64,000 nt of DNA from Lachnospiraceae bacterium (GTDB lineage Bacteria; Bacillota; Clostridia; Lachnospirales; Lachnospiraceae): the NCBI GenBank assembly GCA_030540075.1, contig JAUNWX010000002.1:1-64000 (forward strand), in the 5' to 3' direction. A program made the translations under genes and the position numbers. Every line of letters begins with the position of its first letter. The first letter of the stretch is position 1. Shown here in pieces: positions 1-8,891 of this stretch. The notes beneath the pieces were generated by a model. That model made no database searches, had not been told where the DNA came from, and saw only the letters and a list, made by a program, of their open reading frames with translations.

Positions 1-2
1 TA

Positions 3-68
3 TCCAATGTGACTGGAAAGGTTTTGATGTTTTATCTACAGAATAAATATATGAGCGGTATTCAGTGA
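3..68 (+). CDS. 3' end of an unidentified upstream gene (partial)
   Basis: An open frame enters from the left edge and stops at the TGA at 66-68, giving 21 residues ending in NKYMSGIQ. It is followed at once by a hairpin terminator, which is what one expects of a real gene end. The fragment is too short to assign a family. It could also be a chance open frame, hence the low confidence. Confidence 0.35.
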   Translation, partial: SNVTGKVLMFYLQNKYMSGIQ

Positions 69-75
69 ATGTTCA

Positions 76-111
76 GGACCATGGAGTTATCCATGGCCCT
101 TTTTTTATTTT
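76..111 (+). terminator. Rho-independent terminator
   Basis: GGACCATGG and CCATGGCCC pair around a 6-nt loop with one A/C mismatch and are followed by a run of T. It closes the transcript that enters from the left edge and insulates the LysR gene that follows. Confidence 0.75.
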
Positions 112-144
112 AATTTATGCAAAACGTGCTATTATTAGAAGAAC

Positions 145-165
145 TATATACGATTCCTGTATATA
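145..165. promoter_or_regulatory. Inverted repeat just upstream of LysR start (possible autoregulatory operator)
   Basis: TATATAC (145-151) and GTATATA (159-165) form a perfect 7-bp inverted repeat with a 7-nt spacer. It abuts the ribosome site of the LysR gene at 179. LysR proteins often bind short AT-rich dyads of the T-N11-A type at their own promoter, so an operator is plausible. The AT-rich arms could also hold the -10 element. Confidence 0.4.
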
Positions 166-178
166 TGAGGAGAGCACG

Positions 179-1072
179 ATGGATACAGACAATCTGAAAA
201 TCTACCTCGAAATCGCACGGCTGAAGAATATCAGTGCGGCGGCGAAGAGCCTGAATATGACGCAGTCGACGGTGAGCCGCCGGCTCCAGATGCTGGAGGA
301 GGAGATGCACACTCGCCTGGTGGTCCGAAACCGTGGTGTCGAGAACATCAGCCTGACGCCGGCCGGGGAACAGCTGGTGCCGCTCTGTGGTCAGCTTCTC
401 CGCATGGAGAAGGATATGCTCGAGCTCGGGCAGCACTCGAAAAAGAATCGACTTCGGATATCGGTACCGGACAGCATCATGTCCTATAAACTGAAGCCGT
501 TTTTCCGAAGACTCGTTGAGGAGTTCCGCGATTCCGGAATCACACTGATGATGTCAGACTCCATCCCGATCAGTGAGATGGTGCGGGACCGGCAGATCGA
601 CATCGGCATCACGAACAACATCGTGCCCTTCGCCGAGCTGAAAAGGCATGAGCTGTTTCGGGAGACCTATGTGCTGGTCACGCATGAGAAAAAGGAGCTG
701 CGGGAGGGTGAAAGGATCCATATGAAGACCCTGGATCCGACCCATGAGGTGTATCATATTTTCTCACAGGACTTCAATCGCTGGCATAACTACTGGATCC
801 ATCCGGGCAATGAAAAGGCGCGGGTGAATCTCGCCCATGTCGCCATCGATTTTCTGACGGATGAGAAGGACTGGACGATCCTGCCGGAATCGGTTGCCCG
901 AACGCTGATCGAAGAACGGCAGGGAAATGATGATTTACATATGTATGCATTGGCCCCGGATGTACCGGAACGGGTCGCCATCGCGGTGACGAATCGGAAT
1001 GCCGGACCGGAGACTGCCCGGCTGACGGATGATGTCATCCGTCTGCTCGCAGCATGGCTGCAGAAAGGATGA
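179..1072 (+). CDS. LysR-family transcriptional regulator
   Basis: This 297-residue protein has the LysR layout: an N-terminal winged helix-turn-helix (about residues 1-60, with the AAKSLNMTQSTVSRRLQMLE helix pair) and a C-terminal periplasmic-binding-like effector domain. The ATG at 179 is preferred over the upstream in-frame ATG at 65 because AGGAG lies at 168-172 and the family motif starts a few residues in; the longer frame would run through the terminator and the inverted repeat. Only 3 nt separate its stop from the oligoendopeptidase gene, so the two are almost certainly cotranscribed. It may sense a peptide or a nitrogen signal; the ligand cannot be read from the sequence. Confidence 0.9.
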   Translation: MDTDNLKIYLEIARLKNISAAAKSLNMTQSTVSRRLQMLEEEMHTRLVVRNRGVENISLTPAGEQLVPLCGQLLRMEKDMLELGQHSKKNRLRISVPDSIMSYKLKPFFRRLVEEFRDSGITLMMSDSIPISEMVRDRQIDIGITNNIVPFAELKRHELFRETYVLVTHEKKELREGERIHMKTLDPTHEVYHIFSQDFNRWHNYWIHPGNEKARVNLAHVAIDFLTDEKDWTILPESVARTLIEERQGNDDLHMYALAPDVPERVAIAVTNRNAGPETARLTDDVIRLLAAWLQKG

Positions 1073-1075
1073 AAT

Positions 1076-2872
1076 ATGGCAGAAGCTTTAAAGGAACGAA
1101 AGGACATGGATCCGGCGTATCAGTGGGATCTGTCGAGCTTATATGCGGATGATGCGGCCTGGGAGGCGGCGCTGGCCGGTCTCGATGAGCGCATCGCGAA
1201 AACGGCGGCGTTCGAGGGGACGCTCCAGACAGCGGAGGCGATTCGTGCGTATTTCGATGCGAGCACGGAGCTCGGCGGTCAGCTGTCGGATGTCTTTTCC
1301 TATGCGTTTATGCGGAAGAGTGAGGACACGCGGCAGGAGGCGGCACAGAGCATGTACAGCCGCGCGTATGCGAAGTATGTACAGGCGGAGACGGCGCTGA
1401 GCTTCGCCGAGCCGGAGATGCTGTCGCTGCCGGAGGAGACGCTGCAGGCATTTACGGAATCGGAAACGCTGAAGCCGTATCACTATCAGATGGTGAAGCT
1501 GCTCCGTCAGAAGCCGCATACTCTGAGCGCAGCGGAGGAGAAGCTGCTGGCCGGCCTCGGTGAAGTGATGGCGGTACCGAAGAACGTGGCGGATAATCTG
1601 CAGGATGCGGACCTCCTCTTCGATGCGGTGAAGGACAGTGAGGGCGAGGAGAATGAGCTGAACGGCTCGAATTTCATCCTGCTGGAGACTTCCCAGGACC
1701 GGACGCTGCGTGAGCATGCGTTCCGAAGCTTCTACAGGAGCTATAAGAATCATATCAATACCTTTGCAGCGGCCTATGCCGGCCAGGTGAAGGCAGATAT
1801 CGCCGAGGCGGGGATGCGGCACTACGGATCCGCACAGGAGATGTATGCCTTCGGTGAGGGCGTGCCAACCACGGTTTGTGATAATCTCATCGCGGCGGTG
1901 CATACGCTGATGCCACTCATGTACCGTTATGTGGCACTTCGAAAGAAGATCCTCGGGGTAGACGAGCTTCACTACTATGATCTTTATGCGCCGCTCTCCG
2001 CGGGTGTGCAGCGCTCTTACAGCTATGAAGAGGCGCAGTCGATGATCCTGGACGCGATCCGTCCGCTCGGCGAGGACTATGGCGCGACGGTCCAGCGTGG
2101 ATTCCGGGAGCATTGGATCGACGTGTATCCGAACCGGGGCAAGGAGGGTGGTGCGTACTCGAACAGCACCTACCGCTCGAAGCCCTACATCCTCACGAAT
2201 TTCACCGGGACGCTCGATGCGGTGTCGACGATCGCACATGAGATGGGCCACTCCATGCACAGCTACCTCTCGAACCACCACCAGCCGCAGCAGAGTGCCG
2301 ACTATACCATCTTCGTCGCCGAGGTGGCATCGACGGTCAATGAAAACCTCCTGGTGGAAAATCTCCTCTCGCAGAGCTGTGATGACCGGGAGAAGATGGC
2401 ACTGCTGAATCAGTACCTCGAGGGCTTCAAGGGGACCGTGTACCGGCAGACGATGTTTGCGGAGTTTGAGAAGCGGGCACATGAGATGGCGGCCCGCGGG
2501 GAGGCTCTCAATGCGTCCTCGCTCAGCAAGCTCTATCGCGAGCTGATCGCGCTGTACTTCGGACCGGAGCTTGTGATCGATGAAGAGGTGCAGTACGAGT
2601 GGGCACGCATCCCGCACTTCTATTCGCCGTTCTATGTTTATAAGTATGCAACGAGCTACTCTGCGGCGGTGGCGATTTCCGATGCACTGCTGCACGAGGG
2701 GGAGGCGGCGAGAAAGCGCTACCTCGAGTTCCTGTCGCTCGGTGGCTCGATGGATCCGCTCGAGGAGCTGCAGCATGCCGGGGTGGACTTCACGAGCCCG
2801 GCACCGGTGGAGGCCGCACTTCGGAAGTTTGAGAAGGTGCTTGATGAGGCGGAGAAGCTGATCGCAGAGTGA
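1076..2872 (+). CDS. pepF: Oligoendopeptidase F (M3 family zinc peptidase)
   Basis: A 598-residue cytoplasmic peptidase of the thimet/PepF family, which cleaves short internalised peptides. The zinc site HEMGH is visible with H388, E389 and H392, and the length is typical of PepF (about 600). No signal peptide is present. It follows a LysR gene by 3 nt and precedes, after a terminator, an oligopeptide importer operon, so it probably degrades the peptides this importer brings in. The many antisense open frames over this gene are codon-bias shadows. Confidence 0.93.
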   Translation: MAEALKERKDMDPAYQWDLSSLYADDAAWEAALAGLDERIAKTAAFEGTLQTAEAIRAYFDASTELGGQLSDVFSYAFMRKSEDTRQEAAQSMYSRAYAKYVQAETALSFAEPEMLSLPEETLQAFTESETLKPYHYQMVKLLRQKPHTLSAAEEKLLAGLGEVMAVPKNVADNLQDADLLFDAVKDSEGEENELNGSNFILLETSQDRTLREHAFRSFYRSYKNHINTFAAAYAGQVKADIAEAGMRHYGSAQEMYAFGEGVPTTVCDNLIAAVHTLMPLMYRYVALRKKILGVDELHYYDLYAPLSAGVQRSYSYEEAQSMILDAIRPLGEDYGATVQRGFREHWIDVYPNRGKEGGAYSNSTYRSKPYILTNFTGTLDAVSTIAHEMGHSMHSYLSNHHQPQQSADYTIFVAEVASTVNENLLVENLLSQSCDDREKMALLNQYLEGFKGTVYRQTMFAEFEKRAHEMAARGEALNASSLSKLYRELIALYFGPELVIDEEVQYEWARIPHFYSPFYVYKYATSYSAAVAISDALLHEGEAARKRYLEFLSLGGSMDPLEELQHAGVDFTSPAPVEAALRKFEKVLDEAEKLIAE

Positions 2873-2985
2873 TCGGCGAAGCCGGATGGCGTCTCGCGGA
2901 GATGGAAAGCCGTGCCCTGGAAACCTGTGTGGTCGATGAGCAGAGGAAGCGTCCCAAAACCGAAGACTGAATAAAATAGTCATGA

Positions 2986-3030
2986 CCGCTGAACACGGAT
3001 GGAGAACCCGGAGTGTTCGGCGGTTTTTTT
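2986..3030 (+). terminator. Rho-independent terminator after pepF
   Basis: CCGCTGAACAC and GTGTTCGGCGG pair (one G-T and otherwise Watson-Crick) around a 16-nt loop and are followed by seven T. It ends the LysR-pepF transcript. Confidence 0.9.
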
Positions 3031-3229
3031 AACGTCATTACGCTATAACCAGTACTGAAAAGTTTTATTATTTCTAAAAAATATATCAAGTAATGCTTGG
3101 ATAACCATGCGCTCGTAGATAAAATAGTTTACAGCTTTTATGTGTTGGCGGTTTAAAGCGTTTATATGGGGTTAACGGCTTTGCACACCATGTGAAAGTG
3201 AATAGGGGTAAAGAAAGAAGGAAACAGAA
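3031..3229 (+). promoter_or_regulatory. Upstream region of the peptide importer operon
   Basis: A 199-nt AT-rich region between terminator and binding-protein gene. The best promoter candidate is TTTACA at 3128-3133 with TTTAAA at 3152-3157, an 18-nt spacing; it is weak. AAGAAGGAA at 3218-3226 supplies the ribosome site for the ATG at 3230. No other element is evident. Confidence 0.35.
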
Positions 3230-4840
3230 ATGAAAAAAACACTCGCAGGATTATTCCTGAGCTGTGTGCTGGCAGCATCGCTCGTTGCATGTGGCGGATC
3301 AAAGGATTCCGCAGGCACAGCTCCATCAAGCAGCCCTGCCTCTGCAGGTACAGAAACAGCGGTAACCGCCACAGGCGATAAGGTCGTACGTGTAGCAGCT
3401 GTAGATCCGCAGGTCGCACTCGACCCACAGCAGTATACGTACAGTATCGTCATGAAGATCACAGATAACGTGACGGAGGCGCTGTTGACGACGACGAACG
3501 ATGGTCTCGAGCCGACACTGCTCGCCGCGATGCCGACGATTTCCGATGATAACATGACCTACAGCTTCGAGCTGCTTCCGGATGTGAAGTTCCATGATGG
3601 CACCACACTGAAGGCATCGGATGTAAAGTATTCATACGAGCGTCTGATTAAGATGGCGAAGATGGCGACACTCCTTGAAAATGTCGAGGGTTATGAGGCA
3701 TTCAGTAACGGTGAGGCGGATGAACTTTCCGGTATTCAGGTTCAGGACGATACACATTTCACCATCAAGCTTAGCAAGCCATACGCACCGTTCCTTTCGG
3801 TTCTGTCAACTGCGTACTGTGCGATTTATCCGGAGGCTGCCTGTGAGGCTGCCGGAGATAACTGGGGTATGAGCACCCTGATCGGTACCGGTCCATTCAA
3901 GCTGGACAGCTATCAGAATGGTGTTGGTGTTACTCTTTCACGCTTCGATGATTATCATGGGGATGCTGCCAAGCTGAACGGTGTAGATTATAAGTTCATC
4001 GAGGATGTGAATACACAGGTACTCGAGTTCCAGAAGGGCAATGTTGACTACGTTGACGTTGACCCGTCCATCTATCCGGTTTATTCAAGCAATCCGGAGC
4101 TGAAGGACCAGATGCACGGTTTCCAGCCGATCGGTAACTATAGCCTGACTTTAAACTCGAAGACCTTCCCGGATGCAAAGGTCAGAGAGGCCATCGCACT
4201 CAGCATCGATCGTAAGTCGATCTGTGACAGTATTCTGCATGGAACAGCTACCGTTCCGACATCTTACATCCCGGCTGGCATCATTGGCCATGATGACAGC
4301 CTTCCGGAGTTCGAGTACAATCCGGAAAAGGCGAAGGAGCTTCTGGCTGAGGCCGGTTATTCGGATGGCATCGATCTTCGTGTAACCGTAAATACGAAGT
4401 ATCAGGGCAATGTAGCGATCGCTACTGCATTCCAGCAGCAGGCGAAGGCAGCCGGTATCCGTGTAGAGGTAGAGCAGGTGGACTCTGCTGCATGGTCTGA
4501 TATGAAGAAGAGCGGTGGTGTCGACTGTGGTATCAGTAACTGGTATGTAGATTATTCTGATCCGGAAAGCATGCTTTATCCGATGACAAAGACCGATACC
4601 AACTCCAGCTTCTGGCACAATGCTGAGTTTGATCAGCTTCTCGAGGATGGTATCGCTACAACTGATGATGCGAAGCGTCAGGAGATCTACGCGAAGGCAG
4701 AGCACATCATGACCAGAGAAGACTGGGCAACCACACCGCTGTACAACGAGACGAAGTTCTACTTATTAAAGTCGAATATTACGGGCTTCCAGATGGATCC
4801 TACCTTCCGTATGTTCTGGAAGAACGCAGATATTCAGTAA
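3230..4840 (+). CDS. dppA: Oligopeptide ABC transporter, substrate-binding lipoprotein
   Basis: A 536-residue extracellular solute-binding protein of the SBP_bac_5 (DppA/OppA) type. Residues 1-20 form a lipoprotein signal peptide ending in the lipobox LVAC with C21 as the lipidated residue, followed by a Ser/Ala/Gly linker and a two-lobed binding domain with family stretches such as FHDGTTLKASDVKYSYERL. It is the first gene of a five-gene importer operon. Two hairpins separate it from the permease genes, which fits the usual excess of binding protein over membrane components. Substrate is assumed to be di- or oligopeptides; nickel or muropeptides are alternatives. Confidence 0.9.
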   Translation: MKKTLAGLFLSCVLAASLVACGGSKDSAGTAPSSSPASAGTETAVTATGDKVVRVAAVDPQVALDPQQYTYSIVMKITDNVTEALLTTTNDGLEPTLLAAMPTISDDNMTYSFELLPDVKFHDGTTLKASDVKYSYERLIKMAKMATLLENVEGYEAFSNGEADELSGIQVQDDTHFTIKLSKPYAPFLSVLSTAYCAIYPEAACEAAGDNWGMSTLIGTGPFKLDSYQNGVGVTLSRFDDYHGDAAKLNGVDYKFIEDVNTQVLEFQKGNVDYVDVDPSIYPVYSSNPELKDQMHGFQPIGNYSLTLNSKTFPDAKVREAIALSIDRKSICDSILHGTATVPTSYIPAGIIGHDDSLPEFEYNPEKAKELLAEAGYSDGIDLRVTVNTKYQGNVAIATAFQQQAKAAGIRVEVEQVDSAAWSDMKKSGGVDCGISNWYVDYSDPESMLYPMTKTDTNSSFWHNAEFDQLLEDGIATTDDAKRQEIYAKAEHIMTREDWATTPLYNETKFYLLKSNITGFQMDPTFRMFWKNADIQ

Positions 4841-4855
4841 GAGAACGCGAGCCTG

Positions 4856-4901
4856 ACTTCGACCAGATGTTCGTCGCACTCGTTCGAATGCGAATCGAAG
4901 T
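4856..4901 (+). promoter_or_regulatory. Intergenic stem-loop after the binding-protein gene
   Basis: An outer stem of ACTTCGA (4856-4862) with TCGAAGT (4895-4901) encloses an inner stem CGCACTCG (4875-4882) with CGAATGCG (4885-4892, one mismatch). There is no T run, so it is more likely an mRNA 3'-stabilising or processing structure than a terminator. Confidence 0.5.
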
Positions 4902-4933
4902 TTAGAAGAAGTAAATTACATTTTCTGAGAATC

Positions 4934-4967
4934 GGGGGCTGTGAATGTCTACAGTCCCTCTTTTCTC
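4934..4967 (+). terminator. Attenuator-like hairpin before dppB
   Basis: GGGGCTGT and ACAGTCCC pair around an 8-nt loop and are followed by TCTTTTCTCT. Placed 19 nt before the next start codon, it is probably a leaky terminator that lowers expression of the permeases and ATPases relative to the binding protein. Confidence 0.6.
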
Positions 4968-4985
4968 TTATATAGGAGAAAAAGC

Positions 4986-5918
4986 ATGGTTTCTTATACG
5001 GGAAAACGTCTGCTGCAGACAGTCTTCGTACTGTTCGGCATCAGCCTGATCACGTTTATTCTTCTTCAGGTCGTACCGGGTGATCCGGTGGCCATGATGC
5101 TCGAAAAACGTGCAGACCCTGAAACGATCGCCAAGGTACGCAGCCAGCTCGGCCTGGATCTGCCGTACCATGTGCAGTATCTGAATTTTGTCAAGGGCGC
5201 GATTCATCTGGATTTCGGAACGTCCTACTTTACGAAGGAAGCAGTAACCGATGCGCTCATCCGCAGCTTCAAGGTGACCGCGAAGCTCGCCTGCATGTCC
5301 TTCGTTTTCGCCGCCATGATCGGTATTCCGTGCGGCATTTTCGCAGCCGTACAGAGAGGCAAGGGGATCGACACCGTCGTTATGGTACTTGCGATGATCG
5401 GTGTATCGGCACCGGCCTTCTGGGTAGCGATCATCTTACAGATCGTCTTCGGCTTAAAGCTCAACCTTCTCCCGATTTCCGGCTTCGATGTGCCGGCATC
5501 GTACATCCTTCCGAGTATCGCGCTGGGTGCACGTTACGCGGGAAGTATGGCGAGAATTACGAGAACCAGTATGCTCGAGGTGATGGGACAGGATTATATC
5601 CGTACCGCGAAGGCAAAGGGTGTCAGCCACTGGTCCGTCGTCATGAAGCATGCGCTGAAAAATGCGATGATTCCGATCGTCACCCTCGTCGGAACGGATT
5701 TTGGTTATATGCTGACCGGATCCATGTTGATTGAAAAGGTATTCTCCATTCCGGGCATCGGAAAGCTCGCGGTCGATGCGATGTCGAACCGTGATCTGCC
5801 TCTCCTGGAAGGTACAGTAATGTATATTGCATTTGTGTTCGTCATCGTCAATCTGATCGTCGATCTCTCCTATGCATTTCTGGACCCACGTATCCGTTAT
5901 GGGAAAGGAGCGGCTTAA
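4986..5918 (+). CDS. dppB: Oligopeptide ABC transporter permease (DppB type)
   Basis: A 310-residue inner-membrane permease of the BPD_transp_1 family with an N-terminal transmembrane helix, an extracytoplasmic loop and a five-helix core. The EAA-like coupling loop is visible around DYIRTAKAKGVSHWSVVMKH. The start at 4986 is chosen because AGGAG lies at 4974-4978; the earlier in-frame ATG at 4941 sits inside the attenuator hairpin. It pairs with the permease that starts 3 nt downstream. Confidence 0.92.
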   Translation: MVSYTGKRLLQTVFVLFGISLITFILLQVVPGDPVAMMLEKRADPETIAKVRSQLGLDLPYHVQYLNFVKGAIHLDFGTSYFTKEAVTDALIRSFKVTAKLACMSFVFAAMIGIPCGIFAAVQRGKGIDTVVMVLAMIGVSAPAFWVAIILQIVFGLKLNLLPISGFDVPASYILPSIALGARYAGSMARITRTSMLEVMGQDYIRTAKAKGVSHWSVVMKHALKNAMIPIVTLVGTDFGYMLTGSMLIEKVFSIPGIGKLAVDAMSNRDLPLLEGTVMYIAFVFVIVNLIVDLSYAFLDPRIRYGKGAA

Positions 5919-5921
5919 GCG

Positions 5922-6839
5922 ATGGCAAAAAAAGTATTTGGATTTTTTAATAAACAGAAGCAGTTCGAACAGGACATCACCGAAGGCGGCATGCAGTACT
6001 CCAGCTTCTATGGGGATTCGATGCACCGTTTAAAGAAGAATAAGATGGCCATGTTCTGTGCCGGTCTCTTACTGATTCTTGTTCTGATTGCGATTCTGGC
6101 TCCGCTGATCGCACCGTATGATCCGAATTATCAGGATTACAGTGCAGTACTTGGTGAGCCGTGTAAGGCACATCCTTTCGGAACCGACGAGTATGGTCGT
6201 GATATTCTCTCCCGTATCCTCTATGGTTCCAGAGTTTCCATCAGTATCGGTATCGTCGCACAGATCGTCGCGTCGATCGTCGGCATCGCACTCGGATCCC
6301 TCGCCGGTTACTATGGCGGATGGCTCGACAGTGTGATTTCCCGTGTGATGGAGATCTTCCAGGCCTTCCCGGATCTGATCTTCGCGATGGCCATCATGAC
6401 CTTCATGGGCAAGGGCGTGCTGAACCTCTTCATCGCGCTCGGACTGCTCACCTGGGTGCGTACCGCACGTATGATTCGTGCATCGGTCATGCAGCTGAAG
6501 GAAAAGGAGTACATCGAGGCAAGCCGCGCCTGTGGCGCATCGACCTACTGGATCATCATGAAGGGCCTGGTTCCGAACTGTCTCTCCACGATCATCGTCC
6601 TGGTTACCCTGGGTATCCCGAATGCCATCATGTATGAGGCCTCCCTGAGCTTCCTCGGCATCGGTATCCAGCCACCGACGCCATCCTGGGGCAACATGAT
6701 CAGTGCCGCACAGACCTTCATCAGCTACCGTCCGGTATACAGCATCATGCCGGGTGTTGCGATCATGATTACGGTGATTGCATTTAACATCTTCGGCGAT
6801 GGTCTGCGGGATGCACTGGACCCGAAGTTACGTGCGTAG
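5922..6839 (+). CDS. dppC: Oligopeptide ABC transporter permease (DppC type)
   Basis: A 305-residue permease with a cytoplasmic N-terminus of about 35 residues, a first helix (MAMFCAGLLLILVLIAILAP) and the DppC/OppC N-terminal signature followed by the BPD_transp_1 core. The coupling loop reads KEYIEASRACGASTYWIIMKG. It starts 3 nt after dppB and ends 12 nt before the ATPase gene, so the operon is tightly packed. Confidence 0.92.
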   Translation: MAKKVFGFFNKQKQFEQDITEGGMQYSSFYGDSMHRLKKNKMAMFCAGLLLILVLIAILAPLIAPYDPNYQDYSAVLGEPCKAHPFGTDEYGRDILSRILYGSRVSISIGIVAQIVASIVGIALGSLAGYYGGWLDSVISRVMEIFQAFPDLIFAMAIMTFMGKGVLNLFIALGLLTWVRTARMIRASVMQLKEKEYIEASRACGASTYWIIMKGLVPNCLSTIIVLVTLGIPNAIMYEASLSFLGIGIQPPTPSWGNMISAAQTFISYRPVYSIMPGVAIMITVIAFNIFGDGLRDALDPKLRA

Positions 6840-6851
6840 GAGGTGTGAGAG

Positions 6852-7838
6852 ATGGCAGAAAATATTTTACAGGTAAAGAACTTAAAAACCTACTTTCATA
6901 CCGAGGCCGGCCTCGTAAAGGCGGTCAATGATGTTTCCTTCGATGTGGAGAAGGGAAAGACGCTGGGTATCGTCGGTGAGTCCGGCTGTGGAAAGAGTAT
7001 GACCTCGCTCTCCATCATGCGACTGATCGAGAAGCCGGGTCAGATCGAGGGCGGCGAGATCCTCCTTGAGGGACAGGATATCGTAAAGATGTCCGAGGAC
7101 GAGATGCGTAAGATCCGCGGCAAGAAGATCGCGATGATTTTCCAGGAGCCGATGACCTCGCTGAATCCGGTGTTCACCATCGGGCAGCAGCTCATCGAGG
7201 CACTGCTGCTTCACGAGAATATGACGAAAAAGGAAGCGAAGGAGCGTGCGATCGAGATGCTGAAGCTCGTAAAGATCCCGCTTGCAGATCGTCGTTTCGA
7301 CGAGTATCCGCATCAGCTTTCCGGTGGTATGCGTCAGCGTGTGATGATCGCGATGGCACTGTGCTGTAATCCGGAGCTTCTGATCTGTGACGAGCCGACC
7401 ACGGCTCTCGATGTGACGATCCAGGCACAGATCCTCGATCTGATCAATGAGCTGAAGGAGAAGACCGGTACCTCGGTCATGATGATCACCCATGATCTCG
7501 GTGTCATCGCTGAGGTCGCAGATGATGTCATGGTGATGTACGCCGGCCAGGTGGTCGAGAAGGCAAGCTGTGATCAGATCTTCGATCAGCCGCTGCATCC
7601 GTATACCGATGGCCTGATGAAGTGTATTCCGAAGCTCGATGACGATGATACGAAGGAGCTGAGTGTCATCAAGGGTATGGTCCCGAGCTTCGATGATATG
7701 CCGGCAGGCTGCGCCTTCTGTCCGAGATGTCCGGAGGCGCGCGAGATCTGTCGCTGTAAGATGCCGGATCTGGTGGATGTAGATGGCCGCAAGGTACGTT
7801 GCTTCAAATATACGAAGGAGTGGGAGGAGAACGTCTGA
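6852..7838 (+). CDS. dppD: Oligopeptide ABC transporter ATP-binding protein (DppD type)
   Basis: A 328-residue ATPase. Walker A GESGCGKS is at residues 42-49, the Q-loop reads MIFQEPMTSLNP, the signature LSGGMRQRV and Walker B LLICDEPTTALD follow. The C-terminal oligopeptide-transporter extension carries the Cys-rich CAFCPRCP...C motif that in several family members binds an Fe-S cluster. The stop codon overlaps the start of the next ATPase gene by one base. Confidence 0.94.
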   Translation: MAENILQVKNLKTYFHTEAGLVKAVNDVSFDVEKGKTLGIVGESGCGKSMTSLSIMRLIEKPGQIEGGEILLEGQDIVKMSEDEMRKIRGKKIAMIFQEPMTSLNPVFTIGQQLIEALLLHENMTKKEAKERAIEMLKLVKIPLADRRFDEYPHQLSGGMRQRVMIAMALCCNPELLICDEPTTALDVTIQAQILDLINELKEKTGTSVMMITHDLGVIAEVADDVMVMYAGQVVEKASCDQIFDQPLHPYTDGLMKCIPKLDDDDTKELSVIKGMVPSFDDMPAGCAFCPRCPEAREICRCKMPDLVDVDGRKVRCFKYTKEWEENV

Positions 7839-8860
7839 TGAGTGAAGTAAATGAGAAGACGCCGCTTCTGGAGGTCCGGAATCTGCGTAAGCTGTTCCCG
7901 GGAAAGTCGTCCTTTTTTCAGAAGGATAAGGCCTGGATCAAGGCGGTGGATGGCGTATCCTTTACGCTGAATCCGAAGGAAACCCTGGGCGTGGTCGGTG
8001 AGTCCGGCTGTGGCAAGTCCACGATGGGACGGTCCGTCCTTCGATTGATTGAGCCGACGTCCGGTGATATCATCTATAGAGGAACTGATTTTTCGAAGGC
8101 CAGCGGTGCAGAGCTTCGAAAGCTGCGTTCAGAGATGCAGATCATCTTCCAGGATCCGTATGCTTCGCTGAACCCGCGTATGACGGTCGGTGAAGTCATC
8201 GCAGAGCCGCTGAAGATTCAGAAGCGTTATAAGACCGAGGAAGAAATCCGGGCACACGTGCTGAAGGTGATGGAAGTCGTCGGTCTGAATACGAAGTACT
8301 ATAATCGTTATCCACACGAGTTTTCCGGTGGACAGCGTCAGCGTATCGGCATCGCCCGTGCGATCGTGCTGAATCCGTCTCTGGTGGTGTGTGATGAGCC
8401 GGTTTCCGCGCTCGATGTGTCGATTCAGTCACAGGTACTGAATCTGCTTCGTGAGCTGCAGGAATCGATGGGCATGGCCTACATCTTCATCTCGCATAAT
8501 CTGAGTGTCATCAAGCACATCTCGGATCGTGTGATGGTCATGTATCTCGGTCATGTCGTGGAGCTCGCAGATAAGAAGGAGCTGTTTGACAATCCTTCTC
8601 ACCCATATACACAGGCTCTCCTGTCGGCGATTCCGGTACCGGACCGCCATGCGAAGCGAAAGAAGATTCTGCTGCAGGGCGATCTTCCGAGCCCGGCGAA
8701 TCCGCCATCCGGCTGTGTGTTCCATACACGCTGCTTCATGGCACAGGACATCTGTGCACAGCAGAAGCCGGAGCTCAGAGATATCGGAAATGGACACTTA
8801 TGTGCCTGTCACTTCTGTGGCGGCGCATGTGCTCAGGCTGCGAAGTCTGAGGAAAAATAA
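7838..8860 (+). CDS. dppF: Oligopeptide ABC transporter ATP-binding protein (DppF type)
   Basis: A 340-residue ATPase that pairs with the preceding one. Walker A GESGCGKS is at residues 54-61, with signature [15 protein letters not shown] and Walker [13 protein letters not shown]. The ATG at 7838 overlaps the TGA of dppD in a TGATG junction, indicating translational coupling. The C-terminal oligo_HPY-type extension is present and Cys-rich. The operon continues 31 nt later with an epimerase. Confidence 0.94.
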   Translation: MSEVNEKTPLLEVRNLRKLFPGKSSFFQKDKAWIKAVDGVSFTLNPKETLGVVGESGCGKSTMGRSVLRLIEPTSGDIIYRGTDFSKASGAELRKLRSEMQIIFQDPYASLNPRMTVGEVIAEPLKIQKRYKTEEEIRAHVLKVMEVVGLNTKYYNRYPHEFSGGQRQRIGIARAIVLNPSLVVCDEPVSALDVSIQSQVLNLLRELQESMGMAYIFISHNLSVIKHISDRVMVMYLGHVVELADKKELFDNPSHPYTQALLSAIPVPDRHAKRKKILLQGDLPSPANPPSGCVFHTRCFMAQDICAQQKPELRDIGNGHLCACHFCGGACAQAAKSEEK

Positions 8861-8891
8861 AGATATTTTTTAAGAAAGGAAGGGTAATATT

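Noticed and set aside
1139..2983. A 614-residue open frame antisense to pepF
   Set aside because: It lies fully opposite a clear M3 peptidase with intact motif, is Arg/His/Leu-rich without any recognisable domain, and is a shadow of biased codon use.
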